This document shows, one piece after another, positions 5,126 through 6,409 of a stretch of DNA of 6,409 nt. The translations under genes were made by a program, and so were the position numbers. A model generated the notes under the pieces. The model worked only from the letters and a program-made list of their open reading frames with translations, was not told the DNA's origin and searched no databases. This DNA comes from Pirellulaceae bacterium (GTDB taxonomy: Bacteria; Planctomycetota; Planctomycetia; Pirellulales; Pirellulaceae), in NCBI GenBank assembly GCA_013002105.1, contig JABDKS010001018.1:1-6409 (forward strand), in the 5' to 3' direction. The stretch's first letter is position 1. Each line of letters opens with the position of its first letter.

Positions 5126-6409
5126 CTACGCCTGCTCGCTGGCGGCCGCCTGGCCGTTGCCCGGGCGCATGCCGTAGAGCTCCAAAAATCGCTGCTCGGC
5201 CTTGATCGTGCCGATCAAAATCAAAACCGCATCACTTGGCAAACTTTCATGCGGATCGGGTGCCACTTCGGTTCCACTGGGCCTGCGAATCGCAACGACG
5301 CTGCAATCGGTTTCCTCGCGGATCGACGAATCCGCAATCGTCCGACCCACCAAGGCACTCGGTACGGGAACCTCAAAGAGATCCAACCCTTCGGCGACCA
5401 TCACAATTTTGTTTCCTTCGAGCAAGTTCATCACACGTCCAGCACCCATGGATGCGTAGGACAACACAGTATCGGCTTTGGCGCGTTGCAACGTCGCGAC
5501 GTTTCGTTCGTGCGTCGCCCGCGATAGGATCTGGATGTCCGGACGAAGCTGCCGGCAATAGATCGTCAGATAGACATTGACGTCATCATCGTGCGTCGTA
5601 ATCACGACCGAATCCGCCTGCCGAATCCCCGCCTGTTCAAGCACAGCCAAGTCGGCTGCACTGCCGAGCACGTACTTTTCCGGATCACGAATACGCTCGG
5701 GCAACAGTTCCACAATCCGGTAATCGATACCTCGTCGCGACAGATACTCCGCCGTCGCTCGACCGACGCGGCCACCTCCAAGAATCAGCACGGGGTGGTT
5801 GGAGACATTGTAGATACAGAAAAAAGCATCGTAGTTCGCTAAGTGCTCTTTCGTCCCCGCCAACACCAAAATCGTGTTTTCGGTGATCTGCGTCTCGGCT
5901 TTGGCCGCTTCAAAGACACCGCGTTCCCAAACGCCAAGAACGGTCACGCCGACCGCTTGCCGCAGGTTGCTCTCCGACAAGCTTCGTCCAACCAGTGGTG
6001 TGCAATGCGCCGTGGCTTCGGCAATCAACAACTCATCGAACTTCCCAATCACGTGCGATTTCGCATCCCCACTCAAGGTACGACGCGCAAACGACTGACC
6101 AATCATGTGCTCCAACCGGAAAACATGATCGCTACCGGCCAGTTTCAATATGTCGATGGACGCTTCATCACTGGCCGTCGTGATGATGGGAATTTTTTCG
6201 GCACTCCCGCGGGCGGTAAACGCAACGCTGGTGTTTTTAAAATCGTTGGCAGTACTGACCACCATCGCCGCGTTCTCGATCCGGACCTTGGACCATGTTT
6301 CGGGGTCATCACAATTGCCCACCACGACGTTCAATCCCAAATCGTGCATCCGCAGCGCTTCCTCCACTTCATCCACCAGCAACGAGTAGGGGATGTGATA
6401 GTGTTCCAG
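5126..6409 (-). CDS. Two-RCK-domain NAD-binding protein, TrkA or potassium-channel type (N-terminus cut off)
   Basis: The frame is open from the right edge to a TGA at 5126-5128, giving 427 residues. The order is RCK_N (incomplete, about 1-105; its strand-end Asp in LLVDEVEEAL and the GNCDDPE stretch are visible), RCK_C (about 123-190), a complete second RCK_N (about 206-329) and a second RCK_C (about 341-404). A short tail ends ASEQA. The second Rossmann fold has the NAD loop GGGRVG (211-216) and an acidic residue at the end of the next strand (VELLPE, E234). Such proteins bind NAD(H) and gate potassium uptake or channels at the inner face of the membrane. The double RCK_N-RCK_C layout matches TrkA, where only about 30-40 residues would be missing; a channel with a two-helix pore before the first RCK domain is equally possible, since that part lies outside. 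A TTG at 6382 is an internal codon, because coding similarity continues to the edge. Confidence 0.88.
   Translation of the reverse strand: MEHYHIPYSLLVDEVEEALRMHDLGLNVVVGNCDDPETWSKVRIENAAMVVSTANDFKNTSVAFTARGSAEKIPIITTASDEASIDILKLAGSDHVFRLEHMIGQSFARRTLSGDAKSHVIGKFDELLIAEATAHCTPLVGRSLSESNLRQAVGVTVLGVWERGVFEAAKAETQITENTILVLAGTKEHLANYDAFFCIYNVSNHPVLILGGGRVGRATAEYLSRRGIDYRIVELLPERIRDPEKYVLGSAADLAVLEQAGIRQADSVVITTHDDDVNVYLTIYCRQLRPDIQILSRATHERNVATLQRAKADTVLSYASMGAGRVMNLLEGNKIVMVAEGLDLFEVPVPSALVGRTIADSSIREETDCSVVAIRRPSGTEVAPDPHESLPSDAVLILIGTIKAEQRFLELYGMRPGNGQAAASEQA

Noticed and set aside
4837..5205. Plus-strand open frames in the gap between the sulfatase and the RCK gene
   Set aside because: Composition looks like non-coding translation (many Arg, His, Pro), no ribosome-binding site or domain is seen, and the end runs into the conserved antisense RCK gene.

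Overview
The window looks like a piece of a planctomycete chromosome, of the Rhodopirellula/Pirellulales kind. This rests on the gene mix (a secreted formylglycine-type sulfatase, a Hanks-type Ser/Thr kinase, an FAD-type protoporphyrinogen oxidase), the moderate G+C, the loose gene spacing, the weak ribosome-binding sites and the frequent TTG/GTG starts. It is an inference from gene content, not from a marker gene. I see no insertion sequence, phage gene, CRISPR array, tRNA or rRNA.

Layout. The left edge (1-117, + strand) holds the last codons of a gene that starts outside the window; it ends in an unusual Met/Asp/Glu repeat tail. After a 103-bp gap comes hemG (221-1669, +), the FAD enzyme for a late oxidation step of heme synthesis. 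It converges on a small soluble Ser/Thr protein kinase (2653-1769, -). The 99 bp between the two stop codons contain a 15-bp tandem repeat. Next, after a 296-bp gap, is a secreted sulfatase with an extra C-terminal domain (4824-2950, -). Upstream of it, across a 301-bp gap with a perfect 17-bp palindrome, lies a two-RCK-domain NAD-binding protein of the TrkA/K+ channel type (6409-5126, -). Its N-terminus is cut off by the right edge.

How they work together. The four main genes belong to unrelated processes: heme synthesis, signalling, breakdown of sulfated polysaccharides and potassium transport. The three minus-strand genes are separated by about 300 bp each, so they look like separate transcription units rather than an operon. 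The region reads as ordinary core and housekeeping DNA. I found no convincing new multi-gene system; the points worth a second look are small: the repetitive acidic tail, the convergent-gap repeat, the palindrome before the sulfatase and the sulfatase's C-terminal domain.
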